Virus record (IMG/VR): IMGVR_UViG_3300049793_000053
Span: 1-58,921 of that record
Strand: one strand, 5' to 3'
DNA: 58,921 bases
Source of the DNA: a virus
The first letter of the stretch is position 1; every line of letters starts with the position of its first letter. Positions 43,238 through 51,992 of this stretch are shown here, piece after piece. The notes below the pieces were generated by a model. It did not search any database. It had not been told where the DNA came from and was given only the letters and a program-made list of their open reading frames with translations. A program made the position numbers and the translations under genes.

Positions 43238-43820
43238 CCCACGCGTCTCGCATGCGCAGGTACTCGATCAACTCGTGGAAATCTTCGACGACAACACCGC
43301 TCCATCTGTCGTGCTCGTTGTGCGGCGTCCGCCACAGCACCGGCGTACCTTCGGGATGCTGCGCGTGCCACGCTTCGAGCGTCTCGACGTGATCGTCGAC
43401 GAGCATGTCGCCGCCGACGACATACTTCGCGTCGGTGTGAACGACGCGCGAGCGTGGGATCGCGAGCTTGCTCGCAAGCCACGCGGTGCGCTCGTGGCAC
43501 CACGTCGGGCCATCCTCCCACGGCTTCGTGACGATGAACACCTCGCGCAATCCGCGCAGCGTCTCGACGCCCGACTCGGCGCCGGGCAACACCGGCAGCG
43601 CGGCGCACCATCCGGGCTCGGCGATCGCGTTCCAGAGATCGCCGCGCTCGAGCTCGGTGAGCTTGAGCGCGGCCGCGAAGTTGTATTGATCGACGTCGGC
43701 GACATAGACCGTACGCAGATCTCCTTTCGCACGGCGATGTCTGTTGACAGTGGCAACGACGCCGGCAATGAAGCCGGACAACACGCCGTCGGAATCGAGG
43801 AGCAATCGTTTGGGGATCAT
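43224..43820 (-). CDS. 5'(3')-deoxyribonucleotidase (HAD family)
   Basis: A 198-residue HAD-type phosphatase: LLLDSDGVL (Asp8 nucleophile, Asp10), VFIVTKPW as motif II, and a VVGGDMLVDDH motif IV with the metal-binding Asp pair. Family members remove phosphate from dNMPs, adjusting the pool for replication. It lies directly downstream of the DNA polymerase, with a separate MazG-like gene further up, so nucleotide-pool control is a credible shared task. Confidence 0.75.
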   Translation of the reverse strand: MIPKRLLLDSDGVLSGFIAGVVATVNRHRRAKGDLRTVYVADVDQYNFAAALKLTELERGDLWNAIAEPGWCAALPVLPGAESGVETLRGLREVFIVTKPWEDGPTWCHERTAWLASKLAIPRSRVVHTDAKYVVGGDMLVDDHVETLEAWHAQHPEGTPVLWRTPHNEHDRWSGVVVEDFHELIEYLRMRDAWDAVA

Positions 43821-43823
43821 GAC

Positions 43824-45794
43824 CTAGGCCGCGAGCTCGAGCTCGGTGAGGTGTGCGTAGTCGGCGCCGGTTTCGACGTCGACGCGTGACGGAACGTTCA
43901 GCGGCAGAGCTTCGAGCATGATCTTTGCGATGCTCGCGCAAGTGCCACGTAGATTTCCACGGGAAAGAGAAAAATCGAATTCGTCGTGCACGGTGAGCCG
44001 CGGCTTGAAGCCTGCACGCCCGAGCAGCACGAGTGCAGTCTTCGTCTGGATCGCGGCCGATCCCTGGATCAAACGGTTGAGCGCCTTGTAGGTCCAATCG
44101 AAATTTCCGAAGTCGTCGGTTGGGAACCTGCAACGACGCTTGTCGATCAGCAGCAGATAGCCGCGCGCCTTCGCCTTCTCTTGGCAGAGGTACGACAGCG
44201 CACGCACGAACGGCACGCGCTCGTCAAACTGATCGAGTACGGCCTGCGCCTCGGGGCCCGCGTACAGCTTGAGCTCGCCGCGTCGGTCGCGCCGCTCGAC
44301 GGTGGGAAGCCCGAGCTTCGTCGCGAGCAAGCCGCCACCCATGCCGTAGCAGAGGCCGAGAAAGACCTCCTTGGCATCCTTGCGAGGGAGGCCGGACATT
44401 TTCGCGAACATGTCGTGGCTGTCGGTGCGCGGATCGTTGCGATAGAGATCGGCGAACGCTTTCGCGCCGTACAGGTTCGAGAGCTCGGCGTAGTGCACCG
44501 TCGTGCGCGGCTCTTGTTGCGAGTAGTCGAAGCAAGCCCAATCTTCGCCCTCCTCGGGGATGTAGATCGCGCGCCACATTTTGCCGAATTCAGGATGCCG
44601 CGCCGGCGACGCTTGCACGTTCGGGTGACGCGACGCCGTGCGGCCGAACCGCGCGCCCTCGTCCTCGGCGTCGTCGTCGTTCTCGCTCGCCGCGTGCATC
44701 TGCTTGTACGCGGGGTGCAGGCGATCGCCGATGAGATGCTCCTCCACACCGGCGACGTACGTCGTCAACACCTTGTGCGCCGCGCGCGCGTGCAAGATCG
44801 CCTGCACGACCTCGTCGCGCTTGTGCGCGAGCAACAGCTCCTTGGTAACCGACGGCTGAGTTTTCTTCGTGATCTTGTGCGGGTTCGTCCTCGGCACCGC
44901 GATGCCGCGGTGCGCGAGCGCGGGCTCGAGCTCGCGAGCGGTCATCACACGGTGCACGCCGGTCCGCTTGTCGACGGAGATCCGAACGCCGGTGAGGTGC
45001 TCGATGCGCCCGGCCTCGTCGGCGATCACGCGCTCGCAGTGGACGCGCACGCCGGCGAGTCGCTCGCGCGAGACGCGGACCCCGCGCCTCGTCATGCGGA
45101 GGAGCTCGAGCATCGCTTCGGACTCCATCGCGAACGGGCCGAGCAGCGACTGCGCGGCGAGCTCGCGCTCCTGTCGGCGCAAGAGCTCGAGCGGGCCGAC
45201 GACGTCACGCTCGGCGTACGCCCCGACGGCACCGGCGTGCAACCGCCACAGGTCGCGTTTCGCGTTGAGGCCCCACGCTTCGGCGTGCCGCCGGAGCTCG
45301 TCCTCGTCCTTGCCGGGCAACCCTCGACGTTTCAGGATCGCATCGAGGTTGTACTCGTGTTGGAGCTCGTCGAGCAGCGGCTCCGCGATCTGCACGTCGC
45401 GATGGCTCGTCGCGCCGGCGAACACGACGTCGGCATCCCAGAGGTACTCGAGATCGTAGGGCAGGCCGTTGCCGGCGATCTCGCCGCGGAAGTCGCGCGC
45501 CTGATCGCGCATGTACGCGAGCACGTTGCCGCGATCGAGGTTGCCGCCGTCCTCGTGTCCGAACGGCAGGTAGCGTGATGGGCCGTCCTCGATCGCGAAC
45601 GAGATGCCGACCATCTTGCCGCCGCGCCGCACGCCGCAGCCGAGCGCGGTCAGATCGTCGTCGCGCGTCTCGACGTCGACAGCGACGCGCTTCGCTTGGG
45701 ACCACGACGGCAGCGACGCGATCGCCGGCGCTGTCCACGTCGTCGCCGGCCGAAACATCGGCTGCTGTGACCATCCGGCATCTCGTGGCGACAT
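43824..45794 (-). CDS. DNA polymerase, family A with 3'-5' exonuclease
   Basis: A 656-residue replicative polymerase. Exonuclease motifs: VAVDVET (D40, E42), GNGLPYDLEY (D114) and YAERD (D197). Polymerase motifs: A, CFDYSQQEPR (D423); B, R471..K475..L479..Y483 followed by GMGGG; C, VHDE (603-606). The residue matching E. coli Phe762 is Leu479, a form linked in viral surveys to temperate or slower-growing phages. The 5' nuclease domain is absent. An ATG two codons into MFRP is a possible alternative start. Confidence 0.9.
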   Translation of the reverse strand: MSPRDAGWSQQPMFRPATTWTAPAIASLPSWSQAKRVAVDVETRDDDLTALGCGVRRGGKMVGISFAIEDGPSRYLPFGHEDGGNLDRGNVLAYMRDQARDFRGEIAGNGLPYDLEYLWDADVVFAGATSHRDVQIAEPLLDELQHEYNLDAILKRRGLPGKDEDELRRHAEAWGLNAKRDLWRLHAGAVGAYAERDVVGPLELLRRQERELAAQSLLGPFAMESEAMLELLRMTRRGVRVSRERLAGVRVHCERVIADEAGRIEHLTGVRISVDKRTGVHRVMTARELEPALAHRGIAVPRTNPHKITKKTQPSVTKELLLAHKRDEVVQAILHARAAHKVLTTYVAGVEEHLIGDRLHPAYKQMHAASENDDDAEDEGARFGRTASRHPNVQASPARHPEFGKMWRAIYIPEEGEDWACFDYSQQEPRTTVHYAELSNLYGAKAFADLYRNDPRTDSHDMFAKMSGLPRKDAKEVFLGLCYGMGGGLLATKLGLPTVERRDRRGELKLYAGPEAQAVLDQFDERVPFVRALSYLCQEKAKARGYLLLIDKRRCRFPTDDFGNFDWTYKALNRLIQGSAAIQTKTALVLLGRAGFKPRLTVHDEFDFSLSRGNLRGTCASIAKIMLEALPLNVPSRVDVETGADYAHLTELELAA

Positions 45795-45820
45795 GGCAGA
45801 TCAGAGCGAAAGCGAATCGA

Positions 45821-46378
45821 TCACGACATCACTTCCCAGTCCGTCGCGATGTAGTCGTCGGGCGCGAGGTTGATCGGTAGCCCGACCAGGAGGTTGACGA
45901 ACGACGGCGCGTCGGGCGCGGCGCGGTGCGCGATCGGGTAGATGAACAGGTGCCGCTCGAGCATGTCGTGGGCGACCGCGCGATCTCCGGCGGCCGGGCC
46001 GCGCGTGATCCACTTGCGCCGGCGGATCGGGCGACCGCTTTCGATCGCCTCGACGAAGCCGACGAGGTTCGCCGACATGATGTTCGTCGCGTTGAGCTGC
46101 GCGGCGTAGTCGGAAGGCAGCTCATCGTTCGCCGGCGGCGGCACCTCGCGCACGATCGGCTCGGGCTTCGCGAGCACGCGAACGTCACCGATCGGAACGC
46201 TGTAGACCTGCCCGCTGTTGCTGATCGGCGCGACGTAGTAGCCCGTCACGACGGGCGGCGACGTCTCGCCGAACGTGACGCCCTCGACGGAGCACACGCA
46301 CCACGCGTCGATGATCACCGACGGAAGTCGCGCCTCGACTCGATCGCCCTCGTAGAACCGGCTCGGGTCCCGCTCCAT
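45821..46378 (-). CDS. Hypothetical protein (185 aa)
   Basis: A 185-residue protein just upstream of the polymerase. Residues 1-75 are beta-rich with a barrel-like pattern (YEGDRVEARLPSVIIDAW; VVTGYYVAPISN). Residues 85-185 are helical with a basic IRRRKWITRG segment. No family is recognised. Its ATG overlaps the MazG-like stop by one base (TGATG). It may be a replication accessory. Confidence 0.6.
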   Translation of the reverse strand: MERDPSRFYEGDRVEARLPSVIIDAWCVCSVEGVTFGETSPPVVTGYYVAPISNSGQVYSVPIGDVRVLAKPEPIVREVPPPANDELPSDYAAQLNATNIMSANLVGFVEAIESGRPIRRRKWITRGPAAGDRAVAHDMLERHLFIYPIAHRAAPDAPSFVNLLVGLPINLAPDDYIATDWEVMS

Positions 46379-46842
46379 CAGGGCACCATCGGCGTCGCAC
46401 GCGCGATCGTCTCGGCGGCGTCGATCAACTTCTGTTCGGCCGGCGACGGCTTGCGGGTGTAGTGCATGCCGTCGGGCTCGAGCACGATCGGTGCACCGAC
46501 GCGCACGGACACTTGGTTAAACTTCGACATGATCGCCGCGCCGAGATTGACCCCGAGGCGATACGACAGGATGTCGAGGTAGCACGCGACGTCGGCGCAC
46601 TCCTTCGCGATCTCCTCGCGGCACGCATCGAGCGTGGTGTCGCCGCGCTCGACTTTCTTGATCAGGTTCGCGAGCTCGCCGAGCTCGCCGAGCACGGCGT
46701 TACTCCACGTCGACGGCTTCCAATCTGAGCCATCGACTTCGCTGTGCGCGGGGCCACCCTTCGCGTTTTTGAACAGCGGGATCCGCGCGATGTTGCCAGC
46801 GCGCAGCGTGTTGAAAGTCAGTCCGTCGGTTCCGTATCCCAT
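46378..46842 (-). CDS. MazG-like NTP pyrophosphohydrolase
   Basis: A 154-residue all-alpha protein with the MazG core: WSNAVLGELGELANLIKK (Glu53, Glu56) and EECADVACYLD-type second motif (EIAKECADVACYLD, residues 78-90). These enzymes hydrolyse (d)NTPs to monophosphates; phage versions trim nucleotide pools. GAGGAGG lies five to six bases before the ATG at 46842, a strong start; an upstream ATG at 46947 would overlap the helicase gene. It feeds the polymerase/nucleotidase group. Confidence 0.8.
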   Translation of the reverse strand: MGYGTDGLTFNTLRAGNIARIPLFKNAKGGPAHSEVDGSDWKPSTWSNAVLGELGELANLIKKVERGDTTLDACREEIAKECADVACYLDILSYRLGVNLGAAIMSKFNQVSVRVGAPIVLEPDGMHYTRKPSPAEQKLIDAAETIARATPMVP

Positions 46843-46858
46843 GTGATCCTCCTCGGTG

Positions 46859-48112
46859 CTAGAGAACAAGCGTGAGCTCGCGGCGAGCTCGAGTGACTGC
46901 GGTGTACAGATGCCGGTGTGCATCGTGGCCGAACGACTTCGACTCATCGAACACGACGACGTTTCCGAATTCTGATCCTTGCGACTTGTGCACCGTGATC
47001 GCGTAGCCGTAGGCGAATTCGTGCGCCTCGTTTTTCGTGTAGCCCTTGAGATCTTTCTCGCGGCCCTCGAAGTGGTGCAGCCATGCCGTCACGCCGATCG
47101 CACCGCCCTCGCGCTCCTCGTCGCCGTCGTCGTCCGAATCCCGGACAACGAGGTGCACGAGTCCGTTCGCGTGGTCCGGCGTCGCGGCAACGCAACGGTG
47201 CATGCCGCCGTTGAGCAAGCCGAGCTCGTGATCGTTGCGCAAGCAGATCAGCCGATCGCCCGGCACCGGGCCGGGCGCCATGCCGCGCAGCCGGCGGATC
47301 TTGTTGTTCGTGCCGTGGCGCGTGGCGTTGCGACCGACGAGCAGTTGATCGGCGGCGAGCGCGCGCTCCTCGATCCTGTAGTCGCCGTATCGCATGACGT
47401 CGACGCCCTCACCGAACGATCCGAGCTCGGGCCGCTTGCCGTGTCGGATCATCGTCGCAAGCCGGAGGATCGGCGAGTCGGCGGCCTGCCGATGGATCTC
47501 GGTGAGCATGAAGTCGGGATCGCGTTGCGTGAAAAATCCGAGGCCGGCAACGGGGGGCAGCTGTGCGGGATCACCGAGCACGAGCAGCGGGATCCCGAAC
47601 GACAGGAGATCGAGGCCGGTGCGCGCGTCGATCATCGAGCACTCGTCGGCGATGATCAACGCCGCGCCGTGCGCAGGGCCGAACGGATTCAGCCTGAACC
47701 GCGGGCCCTTGCGGTTCGCATCCTCTTTCGCGCGCGTGAGCCGATCGCCGGCGACAGCGAGCACAGCTTCGTCGAGCGGCACCGCAACGCGCGCGGCTTC
47801 GAGCTGCGCGGCGAGGATCGCGATCATTTGCGGCGTCGGTGGATCACCGCCGGACGCATAGATCAGCTTGTGGATCGTCGTCGCACCGGCGCACCCTTTC
47901 GACCTCAAGACGTGCGCAGCCTTGCCGGTAAACGCGCAGTACTCGACGCGGCCGTCGACGCCGGCGGCGAACAACTTCGCGATCGTCGTCTTGCCGCTGC
48001 CGGCGTTGCCGCCGAGGTAGAAGACTTGCCCCGGTGTGTTGGCCTTGGGTCCGGATCGGAACCAACGTGCGACGCGATCGAGCGCCGCGGCTTGCGCGTT
48101 TGATGGCTTCAT
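46859..48112 (-). CDS. SF1B (RecD2/Dda-like) DNA helicase
   Basis: A 417-residue helicase with Walker A GGNAGSGKTT (34-43), AFTGKAAHVL, Walker B LIIADECSMID, motif III LLVLGDPAQLPPV and, in the C-terminal half, YAITVHKSQGSEF and YTAVTRARREL. This is the RecD-like/Dda class that unwinds 5'-3' at phage forks or in recombination. It ends 16 bases upstream of the MazG-like ATG. No Shine-Dalgarno is evident; the tRNA-like element lies just upstream. Confidence 0.85.
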   Translation of the reverse strand: MKPSNAQAAALDRVARWFRSGPKANTPGQVFYLGGNAGSGKTTIAKLFAAGVDGRVEYCAFTGKAAHVLRSKGCAGATTIHKLIYASGGDPPTPQMIAILAAQLEAARVAVPLDEAVLAVAGDRLTRAKEDANRKGPRFRLNPFGPAHGAALIIADECSMIDARTGLDLLSFGIPLLVLGDPAQLPPVAGLGFFTQRDPDFMLTEIHRQAADSPILRLATMIRHGKRPELGSFGEGVDVMRYGDYRIEERALAADQLLVGRNATRHGTNNKIRRLRGMAPGPVPGDRLICLRNDHELGLLNGGMHRCVAATPDHANGLVHLVVRDSDDDGDEEREGGAIGVTAWLHHFEGREKDLKGYTKNEAHEFAYGYAITVHKSQGSEFGNVVVFDESKSFGHDAHRHLYTAVTRARRELTLVL

Positions 48113-48138
48113 ATGGACAGGTTCCCGACGAAGAAAGG

Positions 48139-48223
48139 CCCTACTGGATGGAGTCGAACCATCACGGTCTAGCTCGCGACCTGTCCGACGCGAGCATCAA
48201 CCGTATCACCACTGATCCGTAGG
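48139..48223 (-). ncRNA. tRNA-like element (possible degenerate tRNA)
   Basis: Read leftward, CCTACGG (5') pairs with CAGTAGG (3') at six of seven positions. Near the 3' end GATGG-TTCGACT-CCATC is a perfect T-arm with the GGTTCGANTCC consensus. ATCA/TGAT can form a D stem, and GCTCGCG/CGCGAGC forms a seven-bp anticodon-like stem, but with a ten-base loop lacking a standard anticodon layout. CCA is not encoded. It may be a decayed tRNA, a tRNA mimic or an att-like tRNA remnant. Confidence 0.4.
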
Positions 48224-48260
48224 AAAAGACGCGCGCCGAAGAGGGTAGCCGGCGCGCGTC
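48224..48260 (-). terminator. Rho-independent terminator after the ssDNA-binding-like gene
   Basis: Read leftward, GACGCGCGCCG and CGGCGCGCGTC form a perfect 11-bp stem with an 11-base loop, followed at once by TTTT. The T-run touches the 5' end of the tRNA-like element. It lies 49 bases after the stop of the 48310 gene. Confidence 0.8.
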
Positions 48261-48309
48261 CCGAGGTCGTCGTATCGCGAGCGGTCGACTGCTCGCTACG
48301 CGTCGGCCT

Positions 48310-49335
48310 CTAAAACGCCGATGCGGCTTCGCTCGTCGGTGCGCCGGTCGACTGCGGATCGTCGGCCTGCGTCGTCTCGTAGGCGCCGGCCTTCGCACCC
48401 TTCATGTACTGCTCGTGCAGCACCTTGGCGGCGATGTAGCGCTCGTCGTCGAGGCCGAGCAGCGATCGATCCATGCCGCTGCGGCCGTTCTTTTCGCTGA
48501 ACACCGGCGACAGATCCGGCACGTACCACGAGAGTTTCCCCTCCTGCCGGAACACCGTCGTGAGCCGCACGCGGTGCGCGAACATCGGCACCGGGGCCTT
48601 CGTGATCTTGCCGGTCGCGGCGTCCTTGACCTTGCTCTGATAGAGCGACACGTTCGTGTTCCACTCGCGGTACGCCTTGATCTTCGTCGAGGTGAACGAG
48701 ATCAGCACGGGGCCCTCGGCGTTCTTGCCGCCGAACACCGGCACGAGCTTGTCACCCTCGCGTTTCCACGCCTGGAACACGATGCCGGGCACCTCGTACG
48801 TCTCGACGAGCTCGGTGTCGGGCACGAGCTTGTTGTCGCGATCGAGCAGCGGCTTGCCGGCGGGGTCGAGATGCTTGAGCGGGATCTTACCGATGAACTT
48901 GCCGCCGTTCGCGTTGATCGCGTCGCGCACGATCTTGGCGTTCTTGGGATGACGGCCGCGGAAACCGCCGCCCTGTCCCTTTTCGTCGAGCGGCTTCCAC
49001 TCGGTGAACACGTGATCGGTGCCGGACGGAACGAAGTCGACCGCGTCGTAGATCTCGCCGGTGACGCTGTTGATGATCTGTCCGGCCTTCGCTTCACCCT
49101 TCGTCACGATCGGCGTGCCGGGTTGCAGGATGACGAGCATGGGGATCTTGCGATCGTCCATGTCCTGATTCTCGTGCCCCTTGCCGGCGTCGGTGCCGTA
49201 GTCCTCGGCGTCGAAAGTCGCCTCGTCGTCCTCGCGCTCGGCGAGCGCCTGCGTCTGCTGCGGCGCAGTCATCGCCTTGTTGTCCTCGGGTGCTGCTTCG
49301 GCCTTCGTGTTCTTGTTCTTGCTCGGAGTCGCCAT
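48310..49335 (-). CDS. ssDNA-binding-like replication protein (341 aa)
   Basis: A 341-residue protein with an acidic, disordered N-terminus (1-60), a beta-rich core (about 60-300, with KIPMLVILQPGTPIV and TYEVPGIVFQAWKREG) and a flexible C-terminal tail ending EAASAF. I associate this kind of protein with phage early regions, near polymerase and helicase genes, where single-stranded DNA-binding proteins lie. No OB-fold motif is certain by eye. It is followed by a strong terminator, fitting high independent expression. Confidence 0.5.
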   Translation of the reverse strand: MATPSKNKNTKAEAAPEDNKAMTAPQQTQALAEREDDEATFDAEDYGTDAGKGHENQDMDDRKIPMLVILQPGTPIVTKGEAKAGQIINSVTGEIYDAVDFVPSGTDHVFTEWKPLDEKGQGGGFRGRHPKNAKIVRDAINANGGKFIGKIPLKHLDPAGKPLLDRDNKLVPDTELVETYEVPGIVFQAWKREGDKLVPVFGGKNAEGPVLISFTSTKIKAYREWNTNVSLYQSKVKDAATGKITKAPVPMFAHRVRLTTVFRQEGKLSWYVPDLSPVFSEKNGRSGMDRSLLGLDDERYIAAKVLHEQYMKGAKAGAYETTQADDPQSTGAPTSEAASAF

Positions 49336-49424
49336 GGTCGTTTCGTTCCTTCGCTATTCGTTGACGCTCGAGACGGGGAATCCGCCGCGAGAAAAAGCAC
49401 GGTACGCGATCGGTCTGACGTCCG

Positions 49425-50042
49425 CTAGCCGCGGCCCGTCATGTCGCGGGTGATCTTCGCGATCTTCTGATCGAACACGTTGATCTTGTCGCGCGGCACT
49501 TCGGCGCCATCCTCGAGGAGCTCGCGGACGAGCTTCGATAGCGTCGTGTGGTGCACGTCCTTGACGGCTTCGACCTCGAAGCCGCGCGCTTCGAGTTCGA
49601 CGCGCAGCTCGTCGGCGCGGGCATCCTCGCCGCGCGATAGATCGACCCCCACGTGGTTCTTGATCACACCGCCGTGACCATTGGCAGCAAGCCACTCGAT
49701 CGCCGCGGCGCGCTTCGTGGGGTCGTCCTTGAGTGCCGGCAGTGATGCGCGGATCTTGCGGTCGATCGTGATCTTCGTCTTGTCGGCGAGCTTGCACTCG
49801 GAGAGCCGCATCGTGACCATGTGATCCGGGATCTCGCGCTCAACGAGATTCTTTAGCTTCAACTTCGCGGCTTCGAGATTCGCTTCGGCAAGGATCACTG
49901 CGTCGGACGCGACGAGCTCCTGTCCAACGAGATCTTCGAGCTGTGCGAAAGCGAGCTTTGCGTCGGCGGCCGCGACGTGCGATCCGGTGCCGTAGTTCGG
50001 AGCTTCCTCGGATGCCTCATCCGTCTCGATCTGATCGGTCAT
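49425..50042 (-). CDS. Hypothetical replication-associated protein (205 aa)
   Basis: A 205-residue protein with an acidic N-terminus, a long helix (KLAFAQLEDLVGQELVASDA, extending through LEAAKLKLKNLV), then an IPDHMVTMRLSECKLADKTKITI segment and a WLAANGHGG...VKNH-type alpha/beta region. This architecture is frequent next to phage ssDNA-binding and helicase genes, with unknown activity. ATG 50042 was preferred over starts inside the next gene. A TTGCGT/TAACAG promoter precedes it. Confidence 0.6.
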   Translation of the reverse strand: MTDQIETDEASEEAPNYGTGSHVAAADAKLAFAQLEDLVGQELVASDAVILAEANLEAAKLKLKNLVEREIPDHMVTMRLSECKLADKTKITIDRKIRASLPALKDDPTKRAAAIEWLAANGHGGVIKNHVGVDLSRGEDARADELRVELEARGFEVEAVKDVHHTTLSKLVRELLEDGAEVPRDKINVFDQKIAKITRDMTGRG

Positions 50043-50050
50043 GATGATCC

Positions 50051-50080
50051 CTGTTACCATCGTCAACAGATCGAACGCAA
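50051..50080 (-). promoter_or_regulatory. Candidate promoter for the 49425 gene
   Basis: Read leftward: TTGCGT (50080-50075), an 18-base spacer containing an operator half-site CTGTTGAC, TAACAG (50056-50051), then eight bases to the ATG. Confidence 0.35.
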
Positions 50081-50097
50081 GCGCGATCGTAGATTTC

Positions 50098-51759
50098 TTA
50101 CGACAGCCACTCGCGGAGATCGTCGCCGACAACCTCCGCGGCGATCTTGTTTTTCTCGATCAGCGACTTTTGGATCTTTTCGTCGACGGTGCGCAGCGCG
50201 ACGAGGTCGTAGTACGTCACCGGGTTGTGTTGCCCGACGCGATGGCACCGGGCCTCGCTCTGGATCCGCTCGTCGTACTTGAAGCTATTCGAGTAGTAGA
50301 TCGCTGCTTTCGCCTCGACGAGCGTAACGCCTACGCCGATCGCGGCCGGGTTCGCGACGAAGAATTGCGCCTTATCCCCGCCGCGGAACGCGTCGATCGC
50401 GGCCGCGCGCGCCTTGCTCGACGTGACCGCGCCGTCGTAGCGGACGCAGCGATCGCCGAGCATCTTGCACAACCGATCGACGTCGTGCCGGAACCGCGCC
50501 CAAATGATCGCCTTGTACGGGATCGACGCGCAGAGATCGATCGCATGCAGCATGCGCGGATCGTCGAGCTCGTTGCCGGGCAACCGCATCGGCTCGGCGT
50601 CGGGGTCGTCGGGGTTAGGCAGGTAGCCGCACGCGATCTGTTGCAGCCGGAGGATCTTGACGATCGCGAGCGTCGCTGTCACGAGCTTGCCCTCGAGCTC
50701 GAGCATGCATTCGCGCTTGAGCTTGTCGTACGCGGCGCGCTGGATCGGCGCGAGCTCGAACGGGATCCGGGTGTAGAGCTTCGGCGGTAGATGGATCCCG
50801 GCTTGCTCCTTCGTGAGCCGCGACGTGATCGGCGCGATCATGCGGTGTAGCTTGTCGAGGTCGCGGTAGTACGCGATCACCTCGACGGTGCGGCCGCGGC
50901 TCGCCGGCACCGGCGACGCGGCTGCAGCAGCGACGGGGGCCTCCTCACCGTCGTCACCGGCGACCAGGTCGCCCGACTCCATCGCGAGCTCGAACGCCGC
51001 CGCATCGCCGACCACGGGTTCGGCGACGAGCTTGCGGCTCGACGCCGGCTCGCGCGCGGCTACACCGTCCGTCGGTGCCGCGATCACGATCTTGCGCTTG
51101 ACCGCGAACGTTGCCTCGAACGCGGTGTAGCTGGCGATCCCGTGGCGTCGCCAAAAGTGCTCATCGATCATCACGATCTGAGAGTAGAGATCGAGCGGCG
51201 AGTTGCCGACCGGCGTGCCGTTGAGGATCCGCACGCACGCCGCGGCGATCGCGACAGCCTTGCAGATCTTGGTTCGCGCGGTCGTCGCGCCGGCGACGCG
51301 GGACGACTCGTCGATCACGAGCATGTAGCGGGGGAACGCGCGACGAAACGCACGCGCGACCTCGAGTCCGGCCGGCGTCTTGAGGCCGTCGTAGGTCATC
51401 GCCAGCCACAGCAGACGGCCGCGACCGCCGAGCACTTGTGCGACGTCGGCGATCTGCTGCCGAACCTTCGCGCGCTGTGCATCCCAGTCGACGCCGATCC
51501 ACGGTGCGCGGCAGTGGCGCGGCAGCTCGTCGGTGATCCAATTGCGGTGCACGCCGTCAGGCGCGAGCACGATCACGCCGTCGATATGCTTGTTCTCGTA
51601 GAGCCGCACCGCCGTCTCGATCGTCGGGCGCGACTTCGCAACGCCGGGCTCCCATAGGATCCCGAAGCCGCGCACGTGCCACGTGTCGGCAACGAGCGCG
51701 GCCTGATGATCGAAGTCGTCGGCGAATTCGCGCTCGCCCAAGCCGCCGCCGAGGGTCAC
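50098..51759 (-). CDS. SNF2-family DNA helicase/translocase
   Basis: A 553-residue protein with a two-lobe SF2 fold. Lobe 1: GILWEPGVAKSRPTIETA (33-50) in the Walker A position, LVIDESSRV as the DEAH-box equivalent and LNGTPVGNS as motif III. Lobe 2: IIWARFRHDVDRL and the SNF2-type QSEARCHRVGQHNPVTYYDLV. The A loop reads GVAKS rather than GxGKT. GTG start overlaps the wHTH gene. An Ala/Pro-rich acidic linker (about 260-290) separates the lobes. It probably remodels DNA or removes bound proteins. Confidence 0.85.
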   Translation of the reverse strand: MTLGGGLGEREFADDFDHQAALVADTWHVRGFGILWEPGVAKSRPTIETAVRLYENKHIDGVIVLAPDGVHRNWITDELPRHCRAPWIGVDWDAQRAKVRQQIADVAQVLGGRGRLLWLAMTYDGLKTPAGLEVARAFRRAFPRYMLVIDESSRVAGATTARTKICKAVAIAAACVRILNGTPVGNSPLDLYSQIVMIDEHFWRRHGIASYTAFEATFAVKRKIVIAAPTDGVAAREPASSRKLVAEPVVGDAAAFELAMESGDLVAGDDGEEAPVAAAAASPVPASRGRTVEVIAYYRDLDKLHRMIAPITSRLTKEQAGIHLPPKLYTRIPFELAPIQRAAYDKLKRECMLELEGKLVTATLAIVKILRLQQIACGYLPNPDDPDAEPMRLPGNELDDPRMLHAIDLCASIPYKAIIWARFRHDVDRLCKMLGDRCVRYDGAVTSSKARAAAIDAFRGGDKAQFFVANPAAIGVGVTLVEAKAAIYYSNSFKYDERIQSEARCHRVGQHNPVTYYDLVALRTVDEKIQKSLIEKNKIAAEVVGDDLREWLS

Positions 51760-51992
51760 GGTTTCGTCTCCACAAGACGCTTGCGACCAGCGTCGGTAAT
51801 ACGCCACGTGCCGCGCTCGCGACCGACGCCGGGGCCGCCGACGTACGCGATCGCGCCGGCCTGGTTCAGCGGCATCAACACCGATCGCGCGTTGCTGATC
51901 CCGATCGCCTTGCCGATCTGTTTCGCTGTCAACGCGGACGCCGCGATCAGCTCGAGCGCGGCGCGCTGTGCTTTCGACAGCGCGAGCGTCAC
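51756..51992 (-). CDS. Winged-helix DNA-binding protein (78 aa)
   Basis: A 78-residue protein that is little more than a winged helix-turn-helix: helices KAQRAALELIAA and LTAKQIGKAIG, recognition helix SNARSVLMPLNQAG, then the wing (GTWRITDAGRKRL). It resembles MarR/ArsR-like minimal regulators and is a second candidate for early-operator control. GTG in a GTGA overlap with the Dam-like stop. Confidence 0.7.
   Translation of the reverse strand: MTLALSKAQRAALELIAASALTAKQIGKAIGISNARSVLMPLNQAGAIAYVGGPGVGRERGTWRITDAGRKRLVETKP

Noticed and set aside
43741-43759. CTGTTGACAGTGG on the plus strand
   Set aside because: Inside the nucleotidase coding sequence, half-site only and in the wrong direction for any promoter.
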